This document shows positions 41,398 through 49,810 of a DNA stretch of 64,000 nt, piece by piece. The notes below the pieces were generated by a model, which did not search any database, had not been told where the DNA came from, and worked only from the letters and a program-made list of their open reading frames with translations. Every line of letters begins with the position of its first letter. Position 1 is the stretch's first letter. A program made the translations under genes and the position numbers. The DNA is from Actinomadura alba (GTDB lineage Bacteria > Actinomycetota > Actinomycetes > Streptosporangiales > Streptosporangiaceae): contig NZ_JABVEC010000029.1 in the NCBI RefSeq assembly GCF_014323705.1, positions 1 through 64,000 on the forward strand, written 5' to 3'.

Positions 41398-42420
41398 GCA
41401 GGTGAGTGCCGGCGTGCTGCCGGCACCGTTCCCGGTGAACCCGAAGGTGGTCGAGGCACTGGTCGCGACCGTCCGGTTCCAGTCCGCGTTCCGCACCGTC
41501 GCGACGGACCCGCCCGGCGTGTACGTCCCGTTCCACAGGCTGCTGATGCTCTGCCCGGTCGCCAGCGGCCACGAGACGGTCCAGCCGTTGAGCGCGGACG
41601 TGCCGGTATTGGTCACCCTGACCTCGGCCTGGAAGCCGCCGGACCAGGAGCCCGTCTGGGTATAGGTCGCGGTGCAGGCTCCCGTCGCCGGCGGCGGCGT
41701 GCCGCCACCACCGCCCGGGCCGATTCCGGTGACCTCACCGTTGCCACCGTCGAAGACCACGTCCGAGCAGCCGTAGAAGGTCTCCTGGCTGTCCGAGCGC
41801 TGCCAGACCGAGTAGATGATGTGCCGGCCGCTCTTGCCCGACGGGAGATTGCCCGACCAGTAGTAGTTGCCGTCGACCGAGCCCACCGCGCCGGTGTCGG
41901 CCGGGTGGTCGGCGACCAGGAACGGCTGCTCCTCGAGGTCGTTCCAGGCCAGCGGCCGGGTCGGGCTCCAGGAGTCCTTTGTGATGTAGAGGTAGAACCA
42001 GCCCGGGTGCGCGGCCCACTTGTTGTACTTGAAGTCCAACCGGGCACCGGAGGTGAGGTGGGTCACCGGGAAGTCGGCCCGGGCCACGTTGTACCCGGTG
42101 AAGTTCGGGTTGCCGCCGCTGCACAACTGTCCGTCGGAGACGAAACCGCGGGTGCGGCCGGCACCGTCGGAGCGCAACACGCTGAACCAGTTGTAGAGCG
42201 AGTTGTCCCCGCTCGTGGCCACCGCGGCCGCACAGGCGGGGTTCTGGGGCACGATGTTGCCCTGCGGGCTGAGGCCGTCTCTCCAGCACAGGAACGTGCG
42301 ACTGCCCGGCACCATCATCGCGCCGTGCGCCGACGCGGGAGCCGCCATGAGCACGGTCGCGAACAACGCGGGCAGAATGGCGATAGTGATCGCGAGCGCT
42401 CTTCTCCGTCGCTTCCTCAA
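41386..42420 (-). CDS. Secreted AA10 lytic polysaccharide monooxygenase with CBM2
   Basis: 344 aa from a TTG start at 42420, which has a strong GGAAGGGA site; the longer open frame upstream is unlike coding sequence. The signal peptide (1-31, ending APASA) is cleaved before His32, which gives the N-terminal His of the copper histidine brace (mature HGAMMVPGSR). The second brace His is in AAHPGWFYLY. A Gly/Pro linker leads to a cellulose-binding CBM2 domain (about 240-344). AA10 enzymes oxidatively cleave cellulose or chitin; CBM2 and the neighbouring GH48 gene point to cellulose. Expression is probably under the CebR-type site at 42895. Confidence 0.93.
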   Translation of the reverse strand: MRKRRRRALAITIAILPALFATVLMAAPASAHGAMMVPGSRTFLCWRDGLSPQGNIVPQNPACAAAVATSGDNSLYNWFSVLRSDGAGRTRGFVSDGQLCSGGNPNFTGYNVARADFPVTHLTSGARLDFKYNKWAAHPGWFYLYITKDSWSPTRPLAWNDLEEQPFLVADHPADTGAVGSVDGNYYWSGNLPSGKSGRHIIYSVWQRSDSQETFYGCSDVVFDGGNGEVTGIGPGGGGGTPPPATGACTATYTQTGSWSGGFQAEVRVTNTGTSALNGWTVSWPLATGQSISSLWNGTYTPGGSVATVRNADWNRTVATSASTTFGFTGNGAGSTPALTCTSP

Positions 42421-42894
42421 GATGCTTCCCTTCCTGTCGGGTCGGCTGCACCCTTCGTGCCACGCGCACCACCGAGAACGGTTCGAAAAGCGCTCAGCGG
42501 CTCCGGGGCTGCCGCCATCGATCGCTGCCCGGTAGCGACAGGAAATCGCATTTCCGGGTCGGCGGACGGAACGTAACACGGCCCGCTTCGACAGGGAACG
42601 ACGCGCGGATCCGGGCATCATCGGATTACCGGAGCCCAGGCCGCCGATCGCATCCCATCGCACGTCAGGACCGGTCGGCCGCCGGGCAACGGCCCATCGA
42701 AAATTGCGGGATACGTGAAATCTTTCATCCGCATCCGGGGTGCCGCGACACGCCTTCCGCAGGAATGACTCTTTTCGGCAATTACCGCCGAAGGGCACGA
42801 CGGAGCCCCTGAATTGCTTTCCAGAATGGCCGATAACCGGCCTCGATGCCACGGGACACCGGCTCCGGCCGGGCCGACCACCGGAAGCGTACCG

Positions 42895-42908
42895 TGGGAG
42901 CGCTCCCA
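42895..42908. promoter_or_regulatory. CebR-type operator 1
   Basis: TGGGAGCGCTCCCA, a perfect 14-base palindrome identical to the known consensus for the cellulose-utilisation repressor CebR of streptomycetes (released by cellobiose/cellotriose). Confidence 0.85.
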
Positions 42909-43146
42909 CACTCGACCGCCCTGATCATAACCCCGCGGACGGCTCACGAGAATGTCCTTTCACGGGTTTTCACGCGCGATCGCCGACAGCCGACGCCCGG
43001 CGACCCGGCCGGACCGGACACCGACACGGGGCCGAAGCACCCCCTCACTAGGAACGCGACGCCCAGCGGGCATGACCGGGACCGAAACGCGCCATTAACA
43101 CGGTCGTCACAGGTCTCTTGACACCGCGCCATCGCCACTTAATTCT

Positions 43147-43160
43147 TGGGAGCGCTCCCA
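43147..43160. promoter_or_regulatory. CebR-type operator 2
   Basis: A second TGGGAGCGCTCCCA, 252 bases after the first and 42 bases before the LacI-type regulator start. It would give autoregulation of that gene, and the pair could support looping. Confidence 0.88.
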
Positions 43161-43201
43161 CACCCGCATTGGACCGTCTCGGCCCGAAGGGAGTGATCGG
43201 C

Positions 43202-44293
43202 GTGACCGTCCAGGAACCCGTTGTCGACCCCGTTGTCGACCCCGTTGTCGACCCCGTTGTCGACCCCGTTGTCGACCCCGTTGTCGACCATGCAGCCGTC
43301 CCCACGCTCGCACACGTGGCCAAGCTCGCCGGTGTGTCCCCGGCGACCGCGTCCCGCGTGATCAACGGATCCGCCAGAGTGAGCCATGGCGCCCGTACTC
43401 AGGTCGAGGAGGCCGTGCGGCGGCTCGGCTACGTGCGCCGCCCGGCCGCAGCCACCCCACCCGGCCGCAGGCGCCGGTCGATCGCCGCAGTGATCTGTGA
43501 GGACAGCGACCGGGTCTTCACCGACCCGTTCTTCGCACGCGTCCTCTGGGGAGTGCGACGGGAACTCGACGGCGGCCCCCAGCTCGTCGTGCTCATGGTG
43601 GGCCGGTCCGAGGAGTGGCGTGCCGTCGCCGACTACGTCCGCGGCGGCGACGCCGCGGGCGTGCTGCAGATCGGCATCCACAGCAATCATCCCTTCGCGC
43701 TGCTGCACGCCACCACCGGGATCCCGGTGGTGCTCGCCGGCCGTCCGGCGGCCGGGACGCCGCTGCCCTACGTCGACGCCGACAACCGGGGCGGCTCGCG
43801 CGGCGCGGTGGAGTACCTCGCGCGCTCGGGCCGCCGGGTCATCGGCACCATCGCCGGGCCACCGGACACGAGCGTCGGGATCGACCGGCTCGAGGGCTAC
43901 CGGGCGGGCATGGGCGAGGCCGGGCTGCTCGCGAACGGGCTCGTCGCCTACGGCGACTTCCGCCAGGCGTCCGGTGAGCATGCGATGAACCATCTGCTCG
44001 ACCGCAGGCCCGACATCGACGCCGTACTCGTGGCCTCGGACCTCATGGCCGTCGGGGCGCTCCGGGCACTGCGCAGGGCCGGGCGGCGGGTCCCCGAGGA
44101 CGTGGCGGTCATCGGATTCGACGACGCGCCGCTGGCACAGCAGGTGCGCCCGCGGCTGACCACCGTACGCCAGCCGATCGAGGACATGGGCGCCCGGATG
44201 GCCTCGGAACTGCTCAGACGCATCGCCGGCAAGCCCTCACCGGACAACCGGATCGTCCTCAAGACCAAATTGATCATCCGCGATTCGGCCTGA
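43202..44293 (+). CDS. cebR: LacI family repressor, CebR-like
   Basis: 363 aa. I start at GTG 43202 (AAGGGA nine bases upstream). Residues 6-29 are six identical Pro-Val-Val-Asp units. The LacI HTH follows at about 37-85 (TLAHVAKLAGVSPATASRVINGS), then the periplasmic-binding-protein-like effector domain (about 105-363; IGFDDAPLAQQVRPRLTTVRQP). The adjacent CebR consensus sites and the cellulase genes on both sides support control of cellulose use with cello-oligosaccharides as inducer; this is inference from sites. No sugar ABC transporter (cebEFG) is adjacent. The N-terminal repeat extends the usual LacI start. Confidence 0.85.
   Translation: MTVQEPVVDPVVDPVVDPVVDPVVDPVVDHAAVPTLAHVAKLAGVSPATASRVINGSARVSHGARTQVEEAVRRLGYVRRPAAATPPGRRRRSIAAVICEDSDRVFTDPFFARVLWGVRRELDGGPQLVVLMVGRSEEWRAVADYVRGGDAAGVLQIGIHSNHPFALLHATTGIPVVLAGRPAAGTPLPYVDADNRGGSRGAVEYLARSGRRVIGTIAGPPDTSVGIDRLEGYRAGMGEAGLLANGLVAYGDFRQASGEHAMNHLLDRRPDIDAVLVASDLMAVGALRALRRAGRRVPEDVAVIGFDDAPLAQQVRPRLTTVRQPIEDMGARMASELLRRIAGKPSPDNRIVLKTKLIIRDSA
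43217..43288 (+). repeat. 12-bp tandem repeat, six exact units
   Basis: CCCGTTGTCGAC repeated six times without a change, at 43217, 43229, 43241, 43253, 43265 and 43277, within the 5' end of the repressor gene. The unit length keeps the reading frame. The identity of all units suggests recent expansion. Confidence 0.97.
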
Positions 44294-44414
44294 GTCGCGT
44301 CGGAGGAGGCACCCCGCGACGGGCGCCTCTGTGCTCTGCGTACGACCCCGAGCCAAGCCGGGCGGTGCCCGCCGTCTCGGCGCCGATCCGATCGATCCCT
44401 CAGGAAGGATCCCC

Positions 44415-47384
44415 ATGAGAAGAGGCCACAGATGGCGGCGGCTGACCGCGCTCGGAGCCGGTGTGCTCCTCGCGCTCAGCGGCCTGGTGGCGGTGGCACA
44501 GAGCGCCAGCGCCGCCGTGCAGTGCCAGGTCGACTACGCGAAGAACGACTGGGGCTCGGGCTTCACCGCCAACGTCACCATCAACAACCTCGGTGACCCC
44601 CTCACCGGCTGGACCCTGCGCTACGCCTACGCGGGGAACCAGCGGCTGCAGAGCGGCTGGAACGGCAACTGGGCACAGTCCGGGCCGAACGTCACCGTGA
44701 CGAACGCCCCGTACAACGGCAACCTCGCCACCGGCGCGAGCACGACCACGAGCGCCAACTTCTCCTACAGCGGCACGAACGCCAACCCGACCGCGTTCTC
44801 CGTCAACGATGTTCCCTGCAACGGCGCCAACGCGAACACCCCGCCGACGGTGTCGATCACCAGCCCCACGAACGGCCAGCAGTTCCCGGTCGGCGCCAAC
44901 GTGACCGTGAACGCCACCGCGAGCGACGCCGCCCCCGGCAGCGTCAGCACGGTGGAGTTCTTCCGCGACGGCCTGCTGGTCGGCTCGGACACGACGGCGC
45001 CGTACAGCTTCACCCACACCTCCCTGCCCGCGGGGAGCTACACGCTCCAGGCGAGGGCGACCGACAACCAGGGGGCGACGGGGACCGCGCAGGTCGCGAT
45101 CGTCGTCAACTCCGGACCGACGCTCGTGGTGAGTCCCGCGGCCGTGAGCGTCCCCGAGGGCGCCACCGCGAACTACACCGTCAGGCTGTCCGCCGCCCCG
45201 TCGGGCAACGTGACGGTCACCTCGGCACGGACCGCCGGTGACACCGACATCACCGTCTCCGCGGGTGCGTCCCGCACGTTCTCGACGACGAACTGGAACA
45301 CCCCCCAGACCGTCACGCTGGCCGCGGCGGAGGACGCCGACCAGACCGCCGGGCAGGCGACGGTGACGGCGAGCGCCACGGGCTACCCGTCGGTGGCGGT
45401 CACCGCGACCGAGAGCGACAACGACGCGCCGCCGGTCAGCTCCTACATCGACGAGTTCACGGCGCAGTACAACAAGATCAAGGCGCCGGCCAACGGCTAC
45501 TTCTCCGCGGAAGGGGTCCCGTATCACACGATCGAGACGCTGCTGGTCGAGGCGCCCGACCACGGGCACGAGACCACGTCCGAGGCGTTCAGCTTCTGGC
45601 TCTGGCTCGAGGCGCAGCACGGCCGGATCACCGAGGACTGGGCACCGTTCAACCAGGCGTGGAACGTGATGGAGCAGTACATCATCCCGTCCGCGGCCGG
45701 CCAGCCGGGCGGCCAGGCCAGCTACAACCCCAATGACCCGGCCGACTACGCGCCCGAGGCGGGGCAGCCGAGCCAGTATCCGGTTCCGCTGTCCTCGAGC
45801 GTCGCCGCCGGCCAGGACCCGCTCGCGAACGAACTGCAGCAGGCGTACGGCAACCGCAACATGTACTCCATGCACTGGCTCCTGGACGTCGACGACGTCT
45901 ACGGCTACGGCAGGAACCGTCCCGGCGCCGAGTGCGGCGACAACACCCAGCGGGTGACCTACATCAACACCTACCAGCGCGGTCCGCAGGAGTCGGTGTG
46001 GGAGACCGTGCCGCACCCGTCGTGCGACACCGGACGGTTCGGCCAGCCGGGCGGCGGCGGCTACCCGCCGCTGTTCATCCAGGGCTCGACGGCGAACCAG
46101 TGGCGCTACACGGCCGCGCCCGACGCGGACGCCCGCGCCGTGCAGGCCGCCTACTGGGCGCTGGTCTGGGCGACGGAGCAGGGCAACCAGTCGCAGATCT
46201 CGGCCACCGTCACCAAGGCGGCCAAGATGGGCGACTACCTCCGGTACGCCTTCTACGACAAGTACTTCAAGAACCCCGGCTGCACGTCGCCGTCCTGCCC
46301 CGCGGGCAGCGGCAAGAGCAGCTCGGCGTACCTGCTGAACTGGTACTTCGCCTGGGGCGGGGACATGAGCGACGCGTGGTCGTGGCGGATCGGCTCCAGC
46401 CACAACCACGGCGGTTACCAGAATCCGCTCGCCGCGTGGGTGCTGTCGCCGGCCGGTCCGGCGGCGCTGCGGCCACGGTCGTCGACCGCGGCTGCGGACT
46501 GGCAGCAGAGCCTGACCCGCCAGGTCCAGTTCTACACCTGGCTGCAGTCGGCCGAGGGCGCGATCGCCGGCGGCGCGACGAACAGCTGGGGCGGTGCGTA
46601 CGGCACGCCGCCGGCCGGGACGCCGACGTTCTTCGGCATGGCCTACGACGAGAAGCCCGTCTACCACGACCCGCCGTCGAACCAGTGGTTCGGTTTCCAG
46701 GCGTGGGGTGTTCAGCGGCTCGCCGAGCTGTACTACGTGACCGGCAACACCCAGGCCAAGGCGGTTCTGGACAAGTGGGTCAACTGGGCGATCTCCCAGA
46801 CCACCCTCGGCACGGGCAGTTCGTTCCAGATCCCCAACGAGATGGACTGGAGCGGCGCGCCGTCGGCCAGCTTCAGCAGCACCACCGGCACCCCGGCCGC
46901 CAACCCCGGCCTGCACGTCACGGTGCGGAACAAGGGCAACGACGTCGGCATCGCGGCGGCGTTCGCCCGCACTCTCATCTACTACGCCGCGAAGGAGGGC
47001 AACACCGCGCTCGGCACCCAGGCCAAGAACACCGCGAAGGGACTGCTCGACCGGATGCTCATGCTCAAGGAGTCGAAGGGCATCACGGTCACCGAGACCC
47101 GCGCCGACTACAACCGGTTCGACGACGTCTGGAGCTCCTCCAACCAGCAGGGTCTCTACATCCCGTCCGGCTACTCGGGCACGATGCCCAACGGTGACAC
47201 CATCCGGCCCGGCTCGACGTTCATCGGCATTCGGTCGTTCCTCCGCGACGACCCCGAGTGGCCGAAGGTCCAGAGCTACCTCGACGGCGGAGCCGCGCCG
47301 ACGTTCGTCTACCACCGGTTCTGGGCACAGGCGGACATCGCCATGGCCCTGGCCGACTACGGCTCCCTGTTCCCGAGCGGCTAG
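44415..47384 (+). CDS. Secreted GH48 cellulase with CBM2 and Ig-like domains
   Basis: 989 aa, start at 44415 with AGGAAGGA. A signal peptide (1-34) precedes CBM2 (about 35-138), an Ig-like domain (about 140-235), a Calx-beta/Fn3-like domain (about 238-340) and GH48 (about 345-989). The GH48 has the HETTSEA motif at 385-391 containing the catalytic acid region, NWYFAWGGDMSDAWSW, and the C-terminal VYHRFWAQADIAMALADYG. GH48 enzymes are processive, reducing-end exocellulases that make cellobiose. It follows the CebR-like gene by 121 bases and may share its promoter. Together with the LPMO it forms the core of a crystalline cellulose attack system. Confidence 0.95.
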   Translation: MRRGHRWRRLTALGAGVLLALSGLVAVAQSASAAVQCQVDYAKNDWGSGFTANVTINNLGDPLTGWTLRYAYAGNQRLQSGWNGNWAQSGPNVTVTNAPYNGNLATGASTTTSANFSYSGTNANPTAFSVNDVPCNGANANTPPTVSITSPTNGQQFPVGANVTVNATASDAAPGSVSTVEFFRDGLLVGSDTTAPYSFTHTSLPAGSYTLQARATDNQGATGTAQVAIVVNSGPTLVVSPAAVSVPEGATANYTVRLSAAPSGNVTVTSARTAGDTDITVSAGASRTFSTTNWNTPQTVTLAAAEDADQTAGQATVTASATGYPSVAVTATESDNDAPPVSSYIDEFTAQYNKIKAPANGYFSAEGVPYHTIETLLVEAPDHGHETTSEAFSFWLWLEAQHGRITEDWAPFNQAWNVMEQYIIPSAAGQPGGQASYNPNDPADYAPEAGQPSQYPVPLSSSVAAGQDPLANELQQAYGNRNMYSMHWLLDVDDVYGYGRNRPGAECGDNTQRVTYINTYQRGPQESVWETVPHPSCDTGRFGQPGGGGYPPLFIQGSTANQWRYTAAPDADARAVQAAYWALVWATEQGNQSQISATVTKAAKMGDYLRYAFYDKYFKNPGCTSPSCPAGSGKSSSAYLLNWYFAWGGDMSDAWSWRIGSSHNHGGYQNPLAAWVLSPAGPAALRPRSSTAAADWQQSLTRQVQFYTWLQSAEGAIAGGATNSWGGAYGTPPAGTPTFFGMAYDEKPVYHDPPSNQWFGFQAWGVQRLAELYYVTGNTQAKAVLDKWVNWAISQTTLGTGSSFQIPNEMDWSGAPSASFSSTTGTPAANPGLHVTVRNKGNDVGIAAAFARTLIYYAAKEGNTALGTQAKNTAKGLLDRMLMLKESKGITVTETRADYNRFDDVWSSSNQQGLYIPSGYSGTMPNGDTIRPGSTFIGIRSFLRDDPEWPKVQSYLDGGAAPTFVYHRFWAQADIAMALADYGSLFPSG

Positions 47385-47388
47385 GCGA

Positions 47389-47420
47389 CGTTCCCGGCCC
47401 CGCACGGCCCGGCGGGAACG
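47389..47420 (+). terminator. Hairpin just after the GH48 gene
   Basis: CGTTCCCG (47389-47396) pairs with CGGGAACG (47413-47420) over 8 bp with a GC-rich loop. It starts four bases after the stop codon. Confidence 0.5.
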
Positions 47421-47444
47421 GGACACGAGAGGAAGGCCACGGTT

Positions 47445-47480
47445 CGCTGGGGCGGGCGGCATTCGCCGCCCGCCCCAGCG
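47445..47480 (+). terminator. Strong 16-bp terminator hairpin
   Basis: CGCTGGGGCGGGCGGC (47445-47460) is the exact reverse complement of 47465-47480, with the 4-base loop ATTC. This is the main terminator candidate for the GH48 transcript. Confidence 0.85.
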
Positions 47481-47757
47481 GCGCACCGTCGGGGGGTGAC
47501 GCCCCTGCGGCGACGAGGGACCAGAAGTGGCGACAGGCGACAGGCGACAGGCGACAGGCGGTAGGCAACGGGCAACAGGCGACAGGCAACGGGCGACGGG
47601 CGACGGGCGACGGGCGACGGGCCGAACCGGTGAACTTCTCCAGTGGACTTGGCCTGACGGGCAAACCTTGCGAGGCTTACACGCACTCAAAGGAGGGAAA
47701 CCGTTGACAGTCCCGGGGAGATGACGGCGTGGCAGCCAACACGCAGGAGCCGAGCCC
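47481..47757. other. Intergenic region containing the heptamer array and the Crp leader
   Basis: After the terminator the sequence holds a 13-unit heptamer array (47529-47619), then about 140 bases of ordinary leader. The latter ends with AGGAG before the Crp/Fnr start. No coding frame is credible here; the frames through the heptamers only repeat short patterns. Confidence 0.6.
47529..47619. repeat. Heptamer tandem repeat, 13 units
   Basis: Units of GGCGACA, GGCAACG, GGCGACG and near variants run without interruption for 91 bases. The first four are GGCGACA and the last four GGCGACG, with mixed units between. Because seven is not a multiple of three it cannot encode a simple peptide repeat. 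Confidence 0.95.
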
Positions 47758-48591
47758 ATGACGGCCCGCGACCGCAATCACGAAGGCGGCCCGGCCGCGA
47801 CGCCGCATGCGCGCGCGGTGGGCGAACCCGCTCATACCGTGATCCCGCTGCGGCGGCACACCGGTCCGGGTGCCGCCCCCGCGGCCGCGTCGCCCTCCGG
47901 CGGTTTCTGGAACGCGCTGGACGACACGGAGCGGTCCGCGCTGCGGATGGCCGCCCGGCCCCGGACGTACGCGGCCAGGACGCCGCTGTGCAACCAGGGC
48001 GACCGGTCCGACCACGTTGTGATCATTGAGCAGGGCTGGGTGAAGGTGACGTCCGCGACCGAGAACGGTCACGAGGTGATGCTCGCGGTTCGCGGGCCGG
48101 GCGACCTGGTGTGCGAGGGCGCCGTGCTCGGTGACCGGCAGCGCTCCGCCACGGTGGCGGCGATGAGCACGCTGCGCACCCTGGTCATCCCGGCCGGCCG
48201 GTTCACCGCGTTCCTCGACGAGTTCCCCCGGACGTGGCGGATGGTCAGCGAGACGGTCGTGCACCGGCTCGACGACGCGGACCGCAGAGTGCGCGCGCAG
48301 GCGTCCGCGTCCGGTGCGCAGCGTCTCGCCCTGCTCCTGCTCCACCTCGCGGAGCTGTCGGAGCGGGAGGACGGCCGGGCGCCGGACGGCACGATCGCGA
48401 TCAGGCCGCCGCTGTCGCAGGAGGAACTGGCCAGCTGGGTCGACTCCTCCCGCGAGACGGTGGCGCGGGCGCTCAAGGTGTGGCGGGCGCGCGGCCTCGT
48501 CCGGACCGAGCGGCGCAAGATCACCATCCTGGACCCGGCCGGGCTCCGCTCGTACGCCCATGAAGGGACGGCGGAGTCCGACACGGGCTGA
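47758..48591 (+). CDS. Crp/Fnr family transcriptional regulator
   Basis: 277 aa. A 45-residue low-complexity N-terminal extension is followed by a cyclic-nucleotide-binding-like beta barrel (about 60-165; GDRSDHVVIIEQGWVKV and GPGDLVCEGAVLGD). Next come a long dimer helix and a Crp-type HTH (about 222-262; LSQEELASWVDSSRETVARALKVWRARG was split over this stretch). No Cys cluster for an FeS centre is seen, so it is not an Fnr oxygen sensor; whether it binds cAMP is unknown. The stop codon lies within the first unit of a 15-base tandem repeat. It follows the GH48 locus but has its own leader. Confidence 0.88.
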   Translation: MTARDRNHEGGPAATPHARAVGEPAHTVIPLRRHTGPGAAPAAASPSGGFWNALDDTERSALRMAARPRTYAARTPLCNQGDRSDHVVIIEQGWVKVTSATENGHEVMLAVRGPGDLVCEGAVLGDRQRSATVAAMSTLRTLVIPAGRFTAFLDEFPRTWRMVSETVVHRLDDADRRVRAQASASGAQRLALLLLHLAELSEREDGRAPDGTIAIRPPLSQEELASWVDSSRETVARALKVWRARGLVRTERRKITILDPAGLRSYAHEGTAESDTG

Positions 48592-48639
48592 GGCGACACG
48601 GGCTGAGGCGACACCGGCTGAGGCGGCACCGGCTGAGGC
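48580..48639 (+). repeat. 15-bp tandem repeat at the 3' end of the Crp/Fnr gene
   Basis: Four units of GACACGGGCTGAGGC (the last two with CCGG) at 48580, 48595, 48610 and 48625. Each unit contains TGA in the frame of the regulator, so the first unit provides its stop codon and the other three carry back-up stops. Confidence 0.92.
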
Positions 48640-48649
48640 GGGCGCCGCG

Positions 48650-49678
48650 TCAGCGCCCCTGTAGCCACCCCATCGCGGCGACCGCCGCCCCACGGGCGCC
48701 CGCCATGTCGAGGTCGGGCACGAGCGCGAACGTCGCCGCCCGCTCCTGCTCCTCACGCAGGACGGTGTGCTCGCGGACCGTGTCCAGGAACCAGTCCCGG
48801 AACCACGGTGCCGTCTCGACCACGCCCCCGCCCACGAAGTAGGTCGCGGGATCGGTGAAGTTGGCGGCGATCGTGAAGAGCCGGCCGAGCGCCTTGGCCT
48901 GCTGCTCGAAGATCTTCATGGCCATGGGGTCACGGTCCTCGGCGTATCCGCGGACCAGTTTCGCGGCCTTGCCGGGCGACTCGACCCGGGCGAGTTCGTG
49001 CTCGCCGAACTCGGTCAGCCAGTAGGGCAGCAGGTTCTTCTCGATCCCGGTGAGCGAGGCGACGCTCTCGACATCGCCGGCCAGGCCGCAGTTGCAGACC
49101 GGTACGGGCTGCCCCTCCTCCAGCAGGCCCGCCATCGGGATCTGGATGTGGCCCAGCTCGCCGGCCATGCCCGCCGCCCCGCGCACGACGCGACCGGCCT
49201 CGACGACGCCCCCTCCCAGGCCGGTGCCGACGATCGCCGCGATGGAGGAGTACCGCGCCGCCTCGGCCCCGTAGCGCGCGTGGTGGGCGTAGAGCGCGGC
49301 GGCATTGCCGTCGTTGTTGTAGACGACGGGGATGCCGAGCCGATCGTGAAGCGCCGAGCGGAAGTCGAATCCCCACCAGGCCGGCTGCGCGAAGTTCGTG
49401 GCGCCCTTGGAGGAGATGACCCCCTCGGCGCTCGCCGGCCCTGGGGTGTCCAGGCCGACGGCGCGCACCGCCTCGAGCGGAGTCCCGGTGAGCTCGAGGA
49501 CGTTCTGAAGAGCCAGCACGAGAGCCTCGACCGCGGCATCGGGCCCCTCCTGTACCCGGCTGGGCACCTCGACCAGCCGGTCCACCAGGAAACGGCCCGA
49601 GGCGTCGAGCACGGTGGCGTTGTCAGTGGTCCCGCCGTTGTCGAGCCCGACGACGACCCAAGAGTCCGCGATGCGCAT
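48650..49678 (-). CDS. ROK family sugar kinase (glucokinase-like)
   Basis: 342 aa. VGLDNGGTT gives the phosphate-1 loop; AAIVGTGLGGGVV the phosphate-2 region; GMAGELGHIQI is the ROK signature with the zinc His. The usual zinc motif CxCGxxGCxE reads CNCGLAGDVES, so the third Cys is Asp: a variant zinc site. ROK kinases of this type phosphorylate glucose or related hexoses with ATP. Placed beside the cellulase locus it may handle glucose released from cellobiose; this is inference. The start at 49678 is weakly supported; GTG 49687 is possible. Confidence 0.87.
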   Translation of the reverse strand: MRIADSWVVVGLDNGGTTDNATVLDASGRFLVDRLVEVPSRVQEGPDAAVEALVLALQNVLELTGTPLEAVRAVGLDTPGPASAEGVISSKGATNFAQPAWWGFDFRSALHDRLGIPVVYNNDGNAAALYAHHARYGAEAARYSSIAAIVGTGLGGGVVEAGRVVRGAAGMAGELGHIQIPMAGLLEEGQPVPVCNCGLAGDVESVASLTGIEKNLLPYWLTEFGEHELARVESPGKAAKLVRGYAEDRDPMAMKIFEQQAKALGRLFTIAANFTDPATYFVGGGVVETAPWFRDWFLDTVREHTVLREEQERAATFALVPDLDMAGARGAAVAAMGWLQGR

Positions 49679-49774
49679 TTCGGTCACGGCAGACGAAGAT
49701 ATCCGCCGCCGGCCCGCGACGGAAACCACCTACCGAAGCATTCACCCGAACCGCCTACCAAAAACTGATATCAC

Positions 49775-49780
49775 TATGCT
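49775..49780 (+). promoter_or_regulatory. -10 box of the SPFH operon (predicted)
   Basis: TATGCT in a strikingly AT-rich patch (about 49757-49790) 31 bases before the SPFH start. The matching -35 is not certain. It marks the divergent control region between the ROK and SPFH genes. Confidence 0.45.
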
Positions 49781-49810
49781 AAGTTTGTGCCTCAACAGAG
49801 GAGGACCCCC

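Larger units (their letters stand above)
42421..43201. other. Divergent control region of the cellulase locus
   Basis: About 780 bases between the leftward LPMO gene and the rightward LacI-type gene. It carries two identical 14-base CebR-type palindromes near its right side. The rest holds no coding frame that looks real. The base composition is moderately lower in GC (TTGC, AATTG and AATTC patches), as expected for a promoter region. The LPMO leader would be long (about 470 bases from the operator to the start), so the LPMO promoter may instead be nearer to the gene. Confidence 0.55.

Noticed and set aside
42421..42909. A long N-terminal extension of the LPMO (from about 42909)
   Set aside because: A TTG start at 42420 with a strong ribosome site and a proper signal peptide explains the protein; the extension would bury the signal peptide and cover an operator.
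43217..43288. CRISPR or integration-site reading of the 12-bp array
   Set aside because: Exact adjacent units in frame within a coding sequence, without spacers or nearby integrase.
44400..47777. A 1125-codon minus-strand open frame opposite the GH48 gene
   Set aside because: Antisense shadow of a clear GH48 gene; low-complexity composition and no ribosome site.
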